Below the pieces are notes generated by a model. That model worked only from the letters and a program-made list of their open reading frames with translations. It had not been told where the DNA came from and did not search any database. DNA of 64,000 bases from Caulobacteraceae bacterium. Lineage in GTDB: Bacteria > Pseudomonadota > Alphaproteobacteria > Caulobacterales > Caulobacteraceae. Location: the NCBI GenBank assembly GCA_947476555.1, contig CANJRI010000002.1, positions 22,783-86,782 of the forward strand. Direction: 5' to 3'. Made by a program: the position numbers and the translations under genes. How positions within the stretch are numbered: the first letter of the stretch is position 1; each line of letters opens with the position of its first letter. Of the stretch, positions 15,411 through 24,053 are shown in pieces.

Positions 15411-16027
15411 GTCGGTCGGGCCGCCCCATTCGTCCAGGACACGACCTTGCCCAAGACCTCCGAGACCGCGGCGTCATAGGCGCCGACGATGGCCGAGACC
15501 CGATTGTCGCCCGCCCGCACGCGGGCTTCGATGATCTGCTCATTCACCGCATTGGCCTGTCCGCTTTGGACCATGGCGACGCGAACCCGCACCAGGACCT
15601 CCGGCGCCGTCTCCGGGCCGCGATCGTAGTGAGCCTCGAAGTTCCGGACATCGAGCCGAAGGACATAGGCGGCGGACGTGGGTTCGCCGCGCGAAACCAG
15701 CCGCACCGGGCCGGGATCGGCGTCAAAGGCGGCCAGCACCGCCTGGTCCCACAAGGTGGTGGCGGGCGCCGCCCAGCGGCTCTCGGCAAGATAGGCGACC
15801 TGTCCGCCGGTGACGGTCAGAATTCGGTCGCCGGCGGCCTCACGCGGAAAGACGCTGGTGGACCGGAGCACGCCGACCGTTCCGGTCGGAACGGAGGCAA
15901 GCTCCGCAGCGGCCGGCTGGCCGAACCGGTAGAGGTGGGCGGGCTTGCTCTTCGGGAGCAGGGACACGCAGCCGGCCAGCGCCAGTGCGGAGATGGCGAG
16001 GGCGGCGAACCGGATCGATCGCATCAT
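15407..16027 (-). CDS. ABC-type transport auxiliary lipoprotein (PqiC-like)
   Basis: 206 residues with a lipoprotein signal ([12 protein letters not shown], acylated Cys about residue 19) and the ABC_trans_aux/PqiC fold. [20 protein letters not shown] is the conserved central segment and [15 protein letters not shown] follows. Members are outer-membrane lipoproteins working with MCE-protein transporters. Last gene of the mlaE-F-D-like operon, starting within an ATGA overlap with the MCE gene. A second in-frame ATG lies one codon downstream. Confidence 0.85.
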   Translation of the reverse strand: MMRSIRFAALAISALALAGCVSLLPKSKPAHLYRFGQPAAAELASVPTGTVGVLRSTSVFPREAAGDRILTVTGGQVAYLAESRWAAPATTLWDQAVLAAFDADPGPVRLVSRGEPTSAAYVLRLDVRNFEAHYDRGPETAPEVLVRVRVAMVQSGQANAVNEQIIEARVRAGDNRVSAIVGAYDAAVSEVLGKVVSWTNGAARPT

Positions 16028-16989
16028 TGGGGCACTTTCACTTCCTCGGCGCGCGGCTTGCCGAGCGCGCCGGTGGGGCTGGACTGGATTTCGTTGATCA
16101 GGGCCTCAAGGGCCTGGGCGGCGCTTTGCATCTGGATCACCGCCGCGGTGATCTGGGGCAGGCCATTGGCCGCGAAGTCCCGGGTCGGACCCTGCAGCCC
16201 GGCGATCATGGCGCGGCCTTCCTTCGCCGCCTCTCGCGCCTCTTCCGTAGCGGCGGCCAGGTTGGCGACAGCGCGTTTGCCGTCTCCCTCAACCAACTCA
16301 CGACCCGACCGACTGAGGCGGGCGATCTCGGTGGTGGCCTCCTCCATACGTTGGATGGCGCTCTGGGCGTCGGCGATCATCGACTTGCGCTCGCGCAATT
16401 CGGCGGTGACCGCCTGCGCATCGGAAAGCGTGGCCGATATCGCCTTGATATTCTGGTCCGACATGACCCGGTTCACTCGATCCAGAGCCTCGATGGTGCG
16501 GGTGAGGACGGTGCCGCCGCCGGCGATCAAGTCGGAGAGGGCGCTACGCTGGCTGCGCAACACCGGGACACATTGCGCGCCCAGACCCTGCCGCTCGCAG
16601 TTGGCCCGCGCCACATCCTTCGCCAGCGGGCGCGTCGAGGTGCCGGCGCTGATCTGCACGATATTGAGGCCGGTGATCCCCTGAGGCTCGAGCGTGGCGT
16701 AGCTGTCGACCCGGATCGGCACGTCGTCGCTGACGCGGACTCTGGCGATGACGTTGCGGGGGTTGGTCTTGTCGAGCGCGATGGTGGTCACCTCGCCGAC
16801 CTTGATGCCGTTGAAGTGCACCTCGCCGCCCTCATTGATGCCGCGCACGGGCCCAGGGAAGACGATGTCGTAGAGCTCGTTCTCCCGGGCGAAGTTCAAT
16901 CTCGCCAGCCAGATCACGAAGACGATCCCGGCCACCAACAGGATGACCGTGGACAGGCCCACAAGGGCGTAGTTGGCGTTCTTTTCCAT
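16024..16989 (-). CDS. mlaD: MCE/MlaD-family lipid transport protein
   Basis: 321 residues: a single N-terminal membrane anchor (LVGLSTVILLVAGIVFVIWL, residues about 10-29), an MCE domain (DIVFPGPVRGINEGGEVHFN, GIKVGEVTTIAL, through ITGLNIVQISAG, about residues 40-115) and a long helical C-terminal region rich in Ala/Glu that should form a needle or barrel with partners. It carries phospholipids across the periplasm. Longer than E. coli MlaD (about 183 aa), closer to the alphaproteobacterial type. Two cysteines (NCERQGLGAQC) follow the MCE domain. Start overlaps the mlaF stop by one base. Confidence 0.88.
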   Translation of the reverse strand: MEKNANYALVGLSTVILLVAGIVFVIWLARLNFARENELYDIVFPGPVRGINEGGEVHFNGIKVGEVTTIALDKTNPRNVIARVRVSDDVPIRVDSYATLEPQGITGLNIVQISAGTSTRPLAKDVARANCERQGLGAQCVPVLRSQRSALSDLIAGGGTVLTRTIEALDRVNRVMSDQNIKAISATLSDAQAVTAELRERKSMIADAQSAIQRMEEATTEIARLSRSGRELVEGDGKRAVANLAAATEEAREAAKEGRAMIAGLQGPTRDFAANGLPQITAAVIQMQSAAQALEALINEIQSSPTGALGKPRAEEVKVPQ

Positions 16990-17813
16990 CAGACCTCCAT
17001 TCCGGCGGCCTTGGCCGCTCGGCCGCGTGGGCCGAGGAAATATTCCTGAATCCAGGGGTGGTCCGACCGCTCAAGCTCCGCGATCGGGGCCGTGGCCACG
17101 ATCGTGCGGTCGGCGATGACGGCCACCCTATCGGTGATCTCGTAAAGGGTGTCGAGGTCGTGGGTGATCATGAACACCGTGAGGTCCAGGCTGTCGGACA
17201 AATCCTTGATGAGGACGTCGAAGGCGGCGGCGCCGATAGGGTCGAGACCGGCCGTGGGCTCGTCGAGGAACAGAAGTTCGGGGTCGAGGGCCAGCGCCCG
17301 CGCCAGGCCGGCACGCTTGCGCATGCCGCCCGAAAGCTCCGAAGGCTTCAGGGCCCCGGATTCCGGCTTTAGGCCGACCATGGCGATCTTCAGATTGGCC
17401 AGCTCGTAGATCTCCGAACGGGGCAGGTCCGTGTGCTCGAACATCGGCGCGGCGACATTCTCGCGCACCGTAAGGTTGGAGAATAGCGCGCCTTGCTGGA
17501 ACAGCACGCCCCAGCTGCGCTCAAGCGCGCTCCAGCTGTGCTTAGAAGCCCGCTGCAACTCCTGTCCGAAAACGCGCACCGTCCCCCCGTCGGGCTTCCT
17601 CAGGCCGATCAGTGAGTTGAGCAGGACGGACTTGCCGGCGCCCGATCCCCCCACCACGCCAAGCACCTCGCCTCGGTTGACGGTCAGGTCCAATCCATCG
17701 TGCACGACATTCTCGCCAAAGCACGAGCGCAGGCCCTGGACCTCGATGGCCGGCCCATCTTGGTCCAGCAGCTCCTCGTCGGAGAGCCCGGATTCATCGC
17801 GCGTCTCGGTCAT
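16989..17813 (-). CDS. mlaF: MlaF-type ABC transporter ATPase
   Basis: A 274-residue ATP-binding subunit powering MCE-linked lipid transport. Walker A GGSGAGKSVLLNSLIGL, Q-loop LFQQGALFSNLTVRENV, signature SGGMRKRAGLARALALDPE, Walker B LLFLDEPTAGLDP, and H-loop MITHDLDTLYEITDR. The SGGMRKR signature is diagnostic of the Mla/Ttg2A subfamily. An N-terminal acidic extension of about 20 residues (SDEELLDQDG) is present. Coupled on both sides, overlapping mlaE by 4 bases and mlaD by 1 base. Confidence 0.92.
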   Translation of the reverse strand: MTETRDESGLSDEELLDQDGPAIEVQGLRSCFGENVVHDGLDLTVNRGEVLGVVGGSGAGKSVLLNSLIGLRKPDGGTVRVFGQELQRASKHSWSALERSWGVLFQQGALFSNLTVRENVAAPMFEHTDLPRSEIYELANLKIAMVGLKPESGALKPSELSGGMRKRAGLARALALDPELLFLDEPTAGLDPIGAAAFDVLIKDLSDSLDLTVFMITHDLDTLYEITDRVAVIADRTIVATAPIAELERSDHPWIQEYFLGPRGRAAKAAGMEV

Positions 17814-18937
17814 ATGTCCAACTGGATGAAGAGCAGGGCGAAGGCGGCGTCGAGCATGATGATCGCGAAGATCGCGTGCACGACAGCCGCGGTGACCCGC
17901 TGGCCTAGGGATAGTACATCGCCGCCGGTCTCCAGGCCCTGGCGGCAGCCAATCCCGGCCACCACACCGGCCATGATCGGCGCTTTCGCCAGCGCGACCC
18001 AGAAATGGTTCACCCCGACGTTGTCCACGATCCGTTGCAGGAAAAAGGCGGGCCCCAAGTCCAGGACCGTCCAGGTCACCACCAGACCCCCGAACAGTCC
18101 GGCGATGGTGGCCACGAGGGTCAGGAGGGGGATGGTGATCAGCAAGGCCACAAAGCGGGGCAGCACCAGGGCTTCGAACGGATCGACGCCCATGACCTCC
18201 ATGGCGTCGATCTCCTGCTGCATCTTCATCGCTCCCAGCTCGGCCGCGAAGCTAGACGCCGAACGCCCGGCGAGGAGAACCGCCGTGATGAGGATGTTGA
18301 ACTCTCGCAGCATGGCCACGCCGATTAGTTCGACGGTGAACACCTCCGCCCCGAACTGCTGCAGCATGTCCGCGCCGATGAAGGCCACCACCGCGCCGAT
18401 GAAGAAGGTCGTCACGGCGACGATCGGGATGGCGTCCAGGCCGGACCGCTCCATCTGGTTGACGATCGCGGCCCATCGTATGCGGCCAGGCGCCGAGAAA
18501 ATCTTGCCGAAGGTCTGGGTAGCCACCACCAGCAGGTGACCGAGGAAGGCCATGGTGGCCAGGAATTCGACGCCCAGACTTACGGTCCCCCGACCTATCC
18601 GGATGGTCAACTCGTGGAAGCCGGTTGGCTCGCGCCGGACAACCGGCTCGACCTGAATCGCCTCGCTGACTAGCTCCAGCAAGCGACGGGCCTCGGGTTT
18701 CGCTTTCACCCGGGAAAGCGTGAAATCCGCGCCGGCGGCGCGAACGACGGCGTAGGCGCCGGCCGTGTCCATGCGTCGTATGCGGGAAAGATCGAACTGG
18801 ACCTGGGGGTGGCCTCTAAGCGCCTGCTGCAGCCCAGCGCCTGCCGATCCGATCCCGGTGGCGGTCCAGTCACCGCTAAGCGCCGCCAAAGGGCGATCGG
18901 TGTCGATTTTCAGACTGAAGTCGGCGGGTCTCTGCAT
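17810..18937 (-). CDS. mlaE: MlaE-type permease with N-terminal STAS domain
   Basis: 375 residues. Residues about 5-95 form a STAS/MlaB-like domain (FDLSRIRRMDTAGAYAVVRA), and residues about 120-375 are the MlaE permease (MERSGLDAIPIVAVTTFFIG, GRSASSFAAELGAMKMQQEI, DAMEVMGVDPFEALVLPRF) with five or so membrane helices. In E. coli MlaB is a separate protein; here it is fused to the permease. First gene of the operon, read away from the GIY-YIG-like gene. A GTG one codon upstream (18940) is an alternative start. Confidence 0.9.
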   Translation of the reverse strand: MQRPADFSLKIDTDRPLAALSGDWTATGIGSAGAGLQQALRGHPQVQFDLSRIRRMDTAGAYAVVRAAGADFTLSRVKAKPEARRLLELVSEAIQVEPVVRREPTGFHELTIRIGRGTVSLGVEFLATMAFLGHLLVVATQTFGKIFSAPGRIRWAAIVNQMERSGLDAIPIVAVTTFFIGAVVAFIGADMLQQFGAEVFTVELIGVAMLREFNILITAVLLAGRSASSFAAELGAMKMQQEIDAMEVMGVDPFEALVLPRFVALLITIPLLTLVATIAGLFGGLVVTWTVLDLGPAFFLQRIVDNVGVNHFWVALAKAPIMAGVVAGIGCRQGLETGGDVLSLGQRVTAAVVHAIFAIIMLDAAFALLFIQLDI

Positions 18938-19150
18938 CACGCTCAGCCTCGGGCCGAAAGGAGGTCCAAGCTTGTGTCTCCTCGCAAGTTCAACACCCTA
19001 ACAGAGACGGCCCATTCGCGAACGTCCATATGGTCAAGGTCGTTCCCGGCGACAATGGGTTCATAAGGCCAGGCTCGGCCCACTTTTGGCCCAGGTCGTC
19101 CGGGTAGGAAGGGCGCGCGCGGCTTGCATTGCGCAAAGTGGAGTGCGTCC

Positions 19151-19462
19151 TTGACCCGTAAGATCGACATCCCCGGCAAATCCGGCGCCCGTTATCGCTA
19201 TACCGCCGTGGAGGAGAACCGCTTCCTCCCGCCGGCTGGCGCCAATTTCGTCATCGCCAAGCTGACGCGGGACGGCGCCCAGGTGGTCTACGCCGGGGAA
19301 ACCGACAATCTCGCCGCCCAGAGCTGGAGAACGGAGCTCGAGAAGGCGCGCCAGACCTACACGGGGGCCCAGATCCTTACGCGCCTGAACGTCACCCGCG
19401 CCATTCGCGAAGCCGAGCGGGCCGATCTCATCGAGCAGCATCACCCGCCCATGAACAGCTAG
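19151..19462 (+). CDS. Divergent GIY-YIG-like small protein
   Basis: About 103 residues from a TTG start at 19151 with GGAG eight bases upstream; an ATG at 19124 would add nine residues. The order FVIAKLTRDG (position of GIY), VVYAGETDNLAAQSW (YIG position, here YAG) and AERADLIEQHHPPMN (the Glu and Pro/Asn tail) follows the layout of the GIY-YIG nuclease fold with altered key tripeptides. It could be a catalytically weak or non-nuclease relative; the assignment rests on pattern similarity only. Divergent from the mla operon, and 24 bases upstream of the proline-rich protein gene. Confidence 0.5.
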   Translation: MTRKIDIPGKSGARYRYTAVEENRFLPPAGANFVIAKLTRDGAQVVYAGETDNLAAQSWRTELEKARQTYTGAQILTRLNVTRAIREAERADLIEQHHPPMNS

Positions 19463-19486
19463 GCGTTTCAGGATATAAGGGGCGCC

Positions 19487-20260
19487 ATGTCGACGGCCGA
19501 CCGCGACCAGACCAACGCGCAACAGGGGCCGGCCGGCTGGCCCCAGCACACGCGCATCTCGGTCCGGGCCGGCGGCGCCTCACCGACGCCCGAGATCAGG
19601 CCGGCTTATACGCGCCCAGCGTCGGGACCGGCGCCGTCTCCCACTCACCCCGTACGGCCCGCCTACACGCGACCAGCCACCGGTCCCGCTCCGGCAGTCG
19701 AGCGGACCGCGCCGCCACCGGCTGCTGAGTCCAGGACGCAACCCTCGGCCCCTGTCGAGATGGCGCCCGTCGCGGCTGTTCAGCGAGCGAAGCCGAACCG
19801 GACGTGGATTCCCGTGGCGGTGGCCGGCGCTATCGGCCTAGCGGGCGTGGCGGGTCTTCTCGCTGTGCTGGGGCGGGGACCGACGGCATCCGTCTCCTCG
19901 CCCCCGACCGTCGAGACTCCCGACCTCCCCCAGGCTCTGCAAGCCCCGCTGGATCGCCTCACCGCCGCCGATTTGTCGGCGGCGAGCCCGGCCCCCGCTC
20001 CGCCCGCGCCCAAGGCCCCGCTGGCTAGCCCGCCAGCCCGGATCGCCCGGCCCGCGCAGACTTCCCAGCCGCTTCCCGCCGAGCCGCGGCCCACGCCTCG
20101 CCCTGAGCCAGCGCCGCTCTCACCGCCGCCGCCCTCACAGCCGGCGCTCTCGGCGCCGCCGCTGGTTCCGGCCCCGCTCCCGACGCCTCAGGCCAGGCCG
20201 GCGCCGCCGCCCGCCGATCCGGACGCACCGCTCATCACCCGCGCGCCGGCCGATCGCTAG
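19487..20260 (+). CDS. Proline-rich single-pass membrane protein
   Basis: A 257-residue low-complexity protein: a proline-rich cytoplasmic part containing a 16-residue motif twice (RPAYTRPASGPAPSP and RPAYTRPATGPAPAV, residues about 38-71), one transmembrane helix (IPVAVAGAIGLAGVAGLLAVL, about residues 107-127), and a Pro/Ala-rich periplasmic tail ending ITRAPADR. No enzymatic domain. Such proteins often span the periplasm or organise envelope complexes; function unknown. No terminator separates it from the GIY-YIG-like gene, so they may be cotranscribed. Converges on the TonB receptor. Confidence 0.65.
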   Translation: MSTADRDQTNAQQGPAGWPQHTRISVRAGGASPTPEIRPAYTRPASGPAPSPTHPVRPAYTRPATGPAPAVERTAPPPAAESRTQPSAPVEMAPVAAVQRAKPNRTWIPVAVAGAIGLAGVAGLLAVLGRGPTASVSSPPTVETPDLPQALQAPLDRLTAADLSAASPAPAPPAPKAPLASPPARIARPAQTSQPLPAEPRPTPRPEPAPLSPPPPSQPALSAPPLVPAPLPTPQARPAPPPADPDAPLITRAPADR

Positions 20261-20272
20261 TTTCGTCCCCGC

Positions 20273-22726
20273 CTAGTAGGCGAACCGCAGGGTCACGCCG
20301 AAGGTGCGTGGGGCGCCCAGGAAGGCGTCGTAGACGCTGATATCGTCGTTGTTCTCGTCGATCTGGAACGGTCCGTTGAAGCCGACCTGCAGGTAATCCT
20401 TGTCGGTCAGGTTCGCGCCCCAGACCTCCAGCGTCCAACGATCGTCCGCCGAACCGATGCCAACGCGGCCGTTCATCAGGATCATGGCGTCCTGGAGCTT
20501 GGACGGATGGAGGTCGGATCCGGTGTTGTAGCGCGAGGTGTATTTGCCCGAGAGATTGGCGCGGAACATCAGGCCACTCGGCAGTTCGGCCTCATAGGTG
20601 CCCGCCAGCGATGCCGACCACAGGGGCGCGAAGGACAGCCGCGCGCCCGGCAGCCGCCGCAGACTGTTGAACCGGCTCGCGACCAGCAGATCGGCGGCCG
20701 TGAACGGCTGGATCTCCGTCTCGGCGTAGGTGACGCCGCCCTGGAAGGAGAGGCCTTCGACCGGGGGCAGGAATATGAAGTCGACGTCCACGCCTCGCGA
20801 AATCACCTCCGGCAGGGTTTCGACGATGAAGGCCGTCCCGGCGAAGGTGTTCAGCTGGAAGTCCTTGAAGGTCTGATGGAACAGGGCCGCGTTCAGGAGG
20901 AAGGAGTTGCTCAGGAACGTGGTCTTGGCGCCGATTTCCCAGCTATCCACCAGTTCCGGCCGGAAGCTGGTGTCGGTGTCGGCGGTGAAATTCAGGCCCG
21001 CGGTCGTGACGATCCGCTGCTCGCGGTCGAGGTTGAACCCGCCCGCCTTGTAGCCCCGGGAATAGGACGCATAGGTCATGGCGTCGTCGTTGAACCGGAA
21101 GGCCAGCTTGGCGGTCCCCGACAGTTCGTTCTCGGTGCTCGACTGGCGCAGCGTTCCCAGTTCGTCGAAGTCATTGTTCTGGTGATTGAGGCACAGGCCG
21201 CCCACGATGGTCTGGGCCGTGGCGGCCCCGACGACGCCCACCAGGGCTCCCAGAGCCGCCTCGCCCTGGTCACAGGAGGAGCCGGTGGTGGAGTAGATCG
21301 ACTGAAGCTCCTTCTTGTCGTGCGTGTACCGCAGACCCACGGTCAGCTCGAGCTGCTCGGTGAACCGGTAGGCGTTGTTGGTGAAGAGCGCCCAGGCCTT
21401 GTCGTTCTGGGCGAAACGATCGTCCTGTCCACGTCCGGGCTGGAAGATAGCCGCCGGCGTCAGCCCGATCAGGCCTGGAACCCCGCCGAGCACCCGGCTC
21501 GCGAAATAGGCGTAGTAATCCGTTCCGTAGAGCAGCTGTGAGCGGCTATCGAGATCTTCCGAGGCGTAGAATCCGCCGACCAGCCAGTTGAGCGAACCCG
21601 CCTCGCCGTCGAGCCGGAGCTCCTGGGAAAATTGCTTGAAGCCGACATTGTTCGTGCCGTCCGACGGGCGCCACACCAGGTCGGCGGCGGTGAAGTCGCT
21701 GTCCTGGCCGTTCTCCGTACGCCAGCTCCGCAGCGCCGTGATGGACGTCAGGTTCACGGCGGGACTGAGCGCCGCGCTGACTTCAAGCGAGACGCCCTTG
21801 TCGGTGACCCGCTGGTCCGTGGGACGGTTGGCGTAGCCATTGCGGTCGAAGGGGGTGGAGGTGAGGTCGATGCTGCCGGGGCGGACGGCGTTGATGAACT
21901 GGCCCCGCCCGGCCGGGGAACTGCCCACGAACAGCTGGGTGCCCACGCAGCAGTCCTCGTTGCGCTTGGTGTAGTCCACGATCAGCCGCGCGGAGACGTC
22001 CGCGTTGGGCTCCCACATGGCTTGGCCGCGCACGGTATGGAAATCCTGGTTCACATCGTCCGACTCGCGGGTCTGGTTGCCCTGGACGATATCGATCAGG
22101 CCGTCGCGATGACGCATGGCGCCATAGATGCCCAGGGAAAGCCCCTCGGCCACAGGGCCGCTGAGCGCGCCGGTGACGCCGAAGGCCCCATAGTTACCCA
22201 CGGTGGCCTCGGAACTGGCCTCCAGCTCGTTGCCGGGGGCGGCGGTGATGATGCTGATCACGCCGGCGGAGGTGTTTTTGCCGAACAGCGTCCCCTGCGG
22301 TCCCTTGAGAACTTCGATCCGTTCGACATTGCCCAGGTCGCCGAAGCCCACACCGTTGCGGGGCCGGTAGACGCCATCGATCACCACGCCGACCGAGGAC
22401 TCCAGGCCCGGATTGTCGCCCACGGTGCCGACACCACGGATCCGCGCGGTCACCACCGTCTCGTTCGTCGTGGAGGTGACGGTCAGGCCGGGGGTCAGCA
22501 GCGTCAGCTCGCGGATGTCGCGCACCCCGGCGTCGCGCAGCAACTGCGCGCCCACCGAGGTGATGACGATCGGCACATCCTGCAGGCTCTGCTCGCGTTT
22601 CTGCGCGGTGACGACGATCTCCTCGATCTCCCGGCCGAGGCCGTCGTCCTGCGCTTGGGCGGTGGTGGCGCAGGCGGTCAGCAGGGCGGCGATCGCGGTG
22701 CCGCGGAGCAGCTTGATGGTGCGCAT
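20273..22726 (-). CDS. TonB-dependent outer-membrane receptor
   Basis: 817 residues. Signal peptide (cut after AQA, about residue 25), TonB-box region EIEEIVVTAQKREQSLQDVP, plug domain with SSVGVVIDGVYRPRNGVGF and VERIEVLKGPQGTLFGKNTS, then a beta-barrel ending TFGVTLRFAY. It imports a bulky substrate across the outer membrane using TonB-ExbBD. Substrate not predictable; the subgroup (SLQDVPIVIT opening) is very common in Caulobacterales and sphingomonads and often transports plant or carbohydrate compounds. GGGAG lies 10 bases before the ATG. It lies upstream of and divergent from phoR, but no Pho box was seen on its side. Confidence 0.93.
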   Translation of the reverse strand: MRTIKLLRGTAIAALLTACATTAQAQDDGLGREIEEIVVTAQKREQSLQDVPIVITSVGAQLLRDAGVRDIRELTLLTPGLTVTSTTNETVVTARIRGVGTVGDNPGLESSVGVVIDGVYRPRNGVGFGDLGNVERIEVLKGPQGTLFGKNTSAGVISIITAAPGNELEASSEATVGNYGAFGVTGALSGPVAEGLSLGIYGAMRHRDGLIDIVQGNQTRESDDVNQDFHTVRGQAMWEPNADVSARLIVDYTKRNEDCCVGTQLFVGSSPAGRGQFINAVRPGSIDLTSTPFDRNGYANRPTDQRVTDKGVSLEVSAALSPAVNLTSITALRSWRTENGQDSDFTAADLVWRPSDGTNNVGFKQFSQELRLDGEAGSLNWLVGGFYASEDLDSRSQLLYGTDYYAYFASRVLGGVPGLIGLTPAAIFQPGRGQDDRFAQNDKAWALFTNNAYRFTEQLELTVGLRYTHDKKELQSIYSTTGSSCDQGEAALGALVGVVGAATAQTIVGGLCLNHQNNDFDELGTLRQSSTENELSGTAKLAFRFNDDAMTYASYSRGYKAGGFNLDREQRIVTTAGLNFTADTDTSFRPELVDSWEIGAKTTFLSNSFLLNAALFHQTFKDFQLNTFAGTAFIVETLPEVISRGVDVDFIFLPPVEGLSFQGGVTYAETEIQPFTAADLLVASRFNSLRRLPGARLSFAPLWSASLAGTYEAELPSGLMFRANLSGKYTSRYNTGSDLHPSKLQDAMILMNGRVGIGSADDRWTLEVWGANLTDKDYLQVGFNGPFQIDENNDDISVYDAFLGAPRTFGVTLRFAY

Positions 22727-22901
22727 GACGTGCTTCTCCCAATGAGCAGGGACTCAGGGGCCCACTCTTACTCAAGGCGTAGGATAACGCTGATAAGTTG
22801 GCAATTGGCCCGCCTCCCGGGTGGGGGTGATCGAGACGAGCCGTGGCCGCGGAGACACGGGGGACTGGACGGACCGCGCTTGCCCGATCCACAACGTCGC
22901 C

Positions 22902-24005
22902 GTGACCGATCTGTCGACCGCCGCCGCCCTTCGCACCCTCGACCTGCTGCCGGACCCGGTGCTGCTGGTGCGTTTCAGCGAAGCCGAGGGTCCACAGATC
23001 GTCTACGGCAACGAGGCGGCGGGCGAACATTTCCGCCTCGCGATCCCCGGCGTCGCGGTGGGGGCGGCGCTGCGCCAACCGGTCCTGCTGGAGTCTGTCG
23101 AGAACGCCCTGGAGACCGGGGCGCCCGCCGAGGTGGCGTTCGAGTCCATCGGCGTCCAACCCCGGTACTGGCGGGCGTTCATCCGGCCGTTGGGTCCGGC
23201 GGAGTTGGTGCTCGTGCTGCGCGATGAGACCGACGCCCGGCGGACCGAGCGGATGCGGGCCGACTTCCTTGCCAACGCCAGCCACGAACTGCGCACCCCG
23301 CTGGCGTCCCTGGCGGGGTTCGTGGAGACCTTGCGCACCCATGCCAAGGACGACGCCCCGGCCCGCGAGAAGTTTCTCGGCATCATGGCTGAGCAGACCG
23401 GGCGGATGACACGCCTGATCAACGATCTGCTCTCCTTGAGCCGGATCGAATTGAACGAGCACATCGCCCCCTCGGGGGCGGTGGACCTGGTTCAGGTTCT
23501 GCAGGACGTCGCGGACGGCATCCGGCCGCTGCTCGCCGAACGGGGCATTTCCATCGCGATCGCCGCCGACGGGCCGGCCGTGGTGGTGGGTGACCGTGAC
23601 CAGCTGGTGCAGGTGGTCCAGAACCTGGTCGATAACGCGGTGAAATACTCCCCGACGGGCGCCAGCGTGGGGGTGGCGTTCCAACGCGCCGAGAATCTTG
23701 AGGCCGCCCGCGCCCCCTCCCGTAGCGGTGGAGTCACCCTTTCCCTGCTGACGCCGGACGCCGCCGATCAGGCCTACCAGGTGATCCGTGTCGCCGACGT
23801 CGGCCGGGGAATCGCCCGGCAGCATCTCCCGCGCCTCTCCGAGCGGTTCTACCGCGTCGAGGGCCAGAGCGGCGGGGGCACGGGTCTCGGGCTGGCGATC
23901 GTCAAGCACGTGATCAACCGTCATCGGGGCGGGCTGATCGTCGAGAGCGAGGAAGGGGCCGGCGCCACCTTTACGGCCTTCCTTCCGGCGGCGACTGTCA
24001 CATAA
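22902..24005 (+). CDS. phoR: Phosphate regulon sensor histidine kinase
   Basis: About 367 residues from GTG 22902 (an upstream GTG at 22821 adds 27 unlikely residues; neither has a strong ribosome binding site). It has a PAS-like N-terminus (LLPDPVLLVRFSEAEG...IVYGNEAAGEHF), a DHp domain with phospho-His in NASHELRTPLASLAGF, N-box QNLVDNAVKYSP, and G-boxes VADVGRGI and GTGLGLAIVKHVINRH. No transmembrane helix is visible, unlike E. coli PhoR, so it would be cytosolic or peripheral. Gene order phoR-phoU-phoB and the Pho boxes nearby identify it as the Pi-response kinase. Confidence 0.88.
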   Translation: MTDLSTAAALRTLDLLPDPVLLVRFSEAEGPQIVYGNEAAGEHFRLAIPGVAVGAALRQPVLLESVENALETGAPAEVAFESIGVQPRYWRAFIRPLGPAELVLVLRDETDARRTERMRADFLANASHELRTPLASLAGFVETLRTHAKDDAPAREKFLGIMAEQTGRMTRLINDLLSLSRIELNEHIAPSGAVDLVQVLQDVADGIRPLLAERGISIAIAADGPAVVVGDRDQLVQVVQNLVDNAVKYSPTGASVGVAFQRAENLEAARAPSRSGGVTLSLLTPDAADQAYQVIRVADVGRGIARQHLPRLSERFYRVEGQSGGGTGLGLAIVKHVINRHRGGLIVESEEGAGATFTAFLPAATVT

Positions 24006-24012
24006 CTGTCAT
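23995..24012 (+). promoter_or_regulatory. Pho box driving phoU1-phoB, inside the phoR 3' end
   Basis: CTGTCAC-ATAA-CTGTCAT, a near-perfect 7-4-7 Pho box, overlaps the last codons and stop of phoR. A TAGGTATGG-like -10 follows about 10 bases later. Binding by phosphorylated PhoB would give the phoU1-phoB pair its own autoregulated promoter. Confidence 0.8.
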
Positions 24013-24053
24013 GTACCCACGCTAGGTATGGCTCCGCATTAAGGGACCCTAGC

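Noticed and set aside
22727..22901. Pho box for the TonB receptor divergent from phoR
   Set aside because: No pair of CTGTCAY-like units at 11-bp spacing was found on either strand.
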